Assembly: GCA_020056155.1 (NCBI GenBank)
Contig: JAGVII010000664.1
Span: 1-16,578 of the forward strand
Direction: 5' to 3'
DNA: 16,578 nt
Origin: Afipia sp.
GTDB lineage: Bacteria; Pseudomonadota; Alphaproteobacteria; Rhizobiales; Xanthobacteraceae
Positions 16,047 through 16,578 of the stretch are shown here, piece after piece (the first letter of the stretch is position 1; every line of letters begins with the position of its first letter). Below the pieces are notes generated by a model. That model did not search any database and was not told the DNA's origin. It saw only the letters and a program-made list of their open reading frames with translations. Both the position numbers and the translations under genes were made by a program.

Positions 16047-16578
16047 TTACCCATCCAGTCCGAGACTCTTGAGGCCGTCGTTCAGCAGTTGCAGCCGCGC
16101 TGCGTCGCTGCCGACCGCCTGACGCGCATCGGCGAGCGCGGCCTGCGCCTTGTCGCGTTCACCGAGAACCATATAGGCCCGCACCAGCCGCAACCAGCCT
16201 TCGACATCGTTGCCGTTGTCCTTCAGCCGCGTCGCGAGACGATCCACCATGCCGCGGATCATGGTGTTGCGGTCGCCCTCTGTCATGTCCTTGGCGGCGG
16301 CGATGGTGTCATCGGACAGCTTGGGCGCGACGACGCCCGCGCGCACCAGCGCCTCCTACACCAGCGGACGCCATGGCGCATCGGCGGGCGCCGACTCCAG
16401 CATGCCGCGCCAGATGGTCACGGCGTCATCCTTGCGGCCGTCCTGTTGAGCGGCGAGTCCCATAAAATAGCGCGCCTTCACCTCATTGGGATCGAGCGCG
16501 ATGGCGCGGTCGAATTCGGCCTTGGCGGCGGCGGTCACCACGCCCCCGCTCGACGCCGCGATGGCTTCCCCGAGATCG
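16047..16578 (-). pseudogene. ccmI: Cytochrome c-type biogenesis protein CcmI (CycH), partial and interrupted by an amber codon
   Basis: The C-terminal TPR part of CcmI, the chaperone that holds apocytochrome c for the CcmF/CcmH heme ligation complex. The N-terminal membrane part is beyond the right edge. Visible TPR text includes KAEFDRAIALDPNEVKARYF and DVEGWLRLVRAYMVLGERD. The frame is continuous across the window except for TAG at 16356-16358, between PWRPLV and EALVRAGVVAPKL; one base change from CAG (Gln) would explain it. Downstream the reading frame and CcmI similarity continue to TAA at 16047-16049. The amber codon is part of TAGGAGG, and a GTG (16344-16346) follows 5 nt after AGGAGG, so a separate 99-aa C-terminal piece could be translated. 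That piece would have no signal peptide. A sequencing error is a plain alternative. Confidence 0.85.

Noticed and set aside
1..16578. CRISPR arrays, tRNA or rRNA genes, transposase genes
   Set aside because: No regularly spaced direct repeats, no tRNA-like cloverleaf sequence and no transposase or integrase reading frame were seen in the window.

Overview
The window reads as chromosomal DNA of a high-GC alphaproteobacterium, most likely family Nitrobacteraceae/Bradyrhizobiaceae (Bradyrhizobium, Afipia, Nitrobacter or Rhodopseudomonas; the genus cannot be settled by eye). The grounds are the gene order cytochrome c maturation (ccmI-E-F-H), degP, OmpR-type regulator, sensor kinase, glnE, which I recall as a common rhizobial arrangement, and a palindromic interspersed repeat of a type I associate with this family.

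Left part (1-6527). A 5'-truncated PleC/DivJ-like PAS histidine kinase on + runs tail-to-tail into glnE on -, overlapping it by 155 bp. glnE is the last gene of a tightly packed - strand unit, response regulator > sensor kinase > glnE, with 17-bp and 4-bp overlaps. A strong intrinsic terminator on - at 6648-6687 separates this unit from degP upstream, so it probably has its own promoter at about 6528-6648.

Middle (6528-12929). degP, a periplasmic HtrA-type protease with two PDZ domains, is read on - from a 438-bp divergent intergenic region. On the other side of that region is a + strand cassette of about 4 kb: an orphan periplasmic substrate-binding protein, an Ldh-family (cyclic-imine reductase-like) oxidoreductase, an FMN split-barrel protein, a terminator, and an XRE-cupin regulator. 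The most informative non-coding signal is a 21-bp operator-like dyad with 7-7-7 geometry (WACTTGY-N7-GCAANYW). It occurs twice in tandem before the binding-protein gene and once at the promoter/start of the XRE-cupin gene. The simplest reading is a self-contained, autoregulated uptake and catabolism module that sits between two normally linked housekeeping blocks.

Right part (12930-16578). The - strand c-type cytochrome maturation genes follow in the order ccmI > ccmE > ccmF > ccmH. An 84-bp palindromic repeat lies between ccmI and ccmE. The visible part of ccmI is broken by an in-frame amber codon that lies inside a near-perfect Shine-Dalgarno sequence, with a GTG start 5 nt further on, so the gene is either a fresh pseudogene, a sequencing error, or a gene split into two translated pieces.
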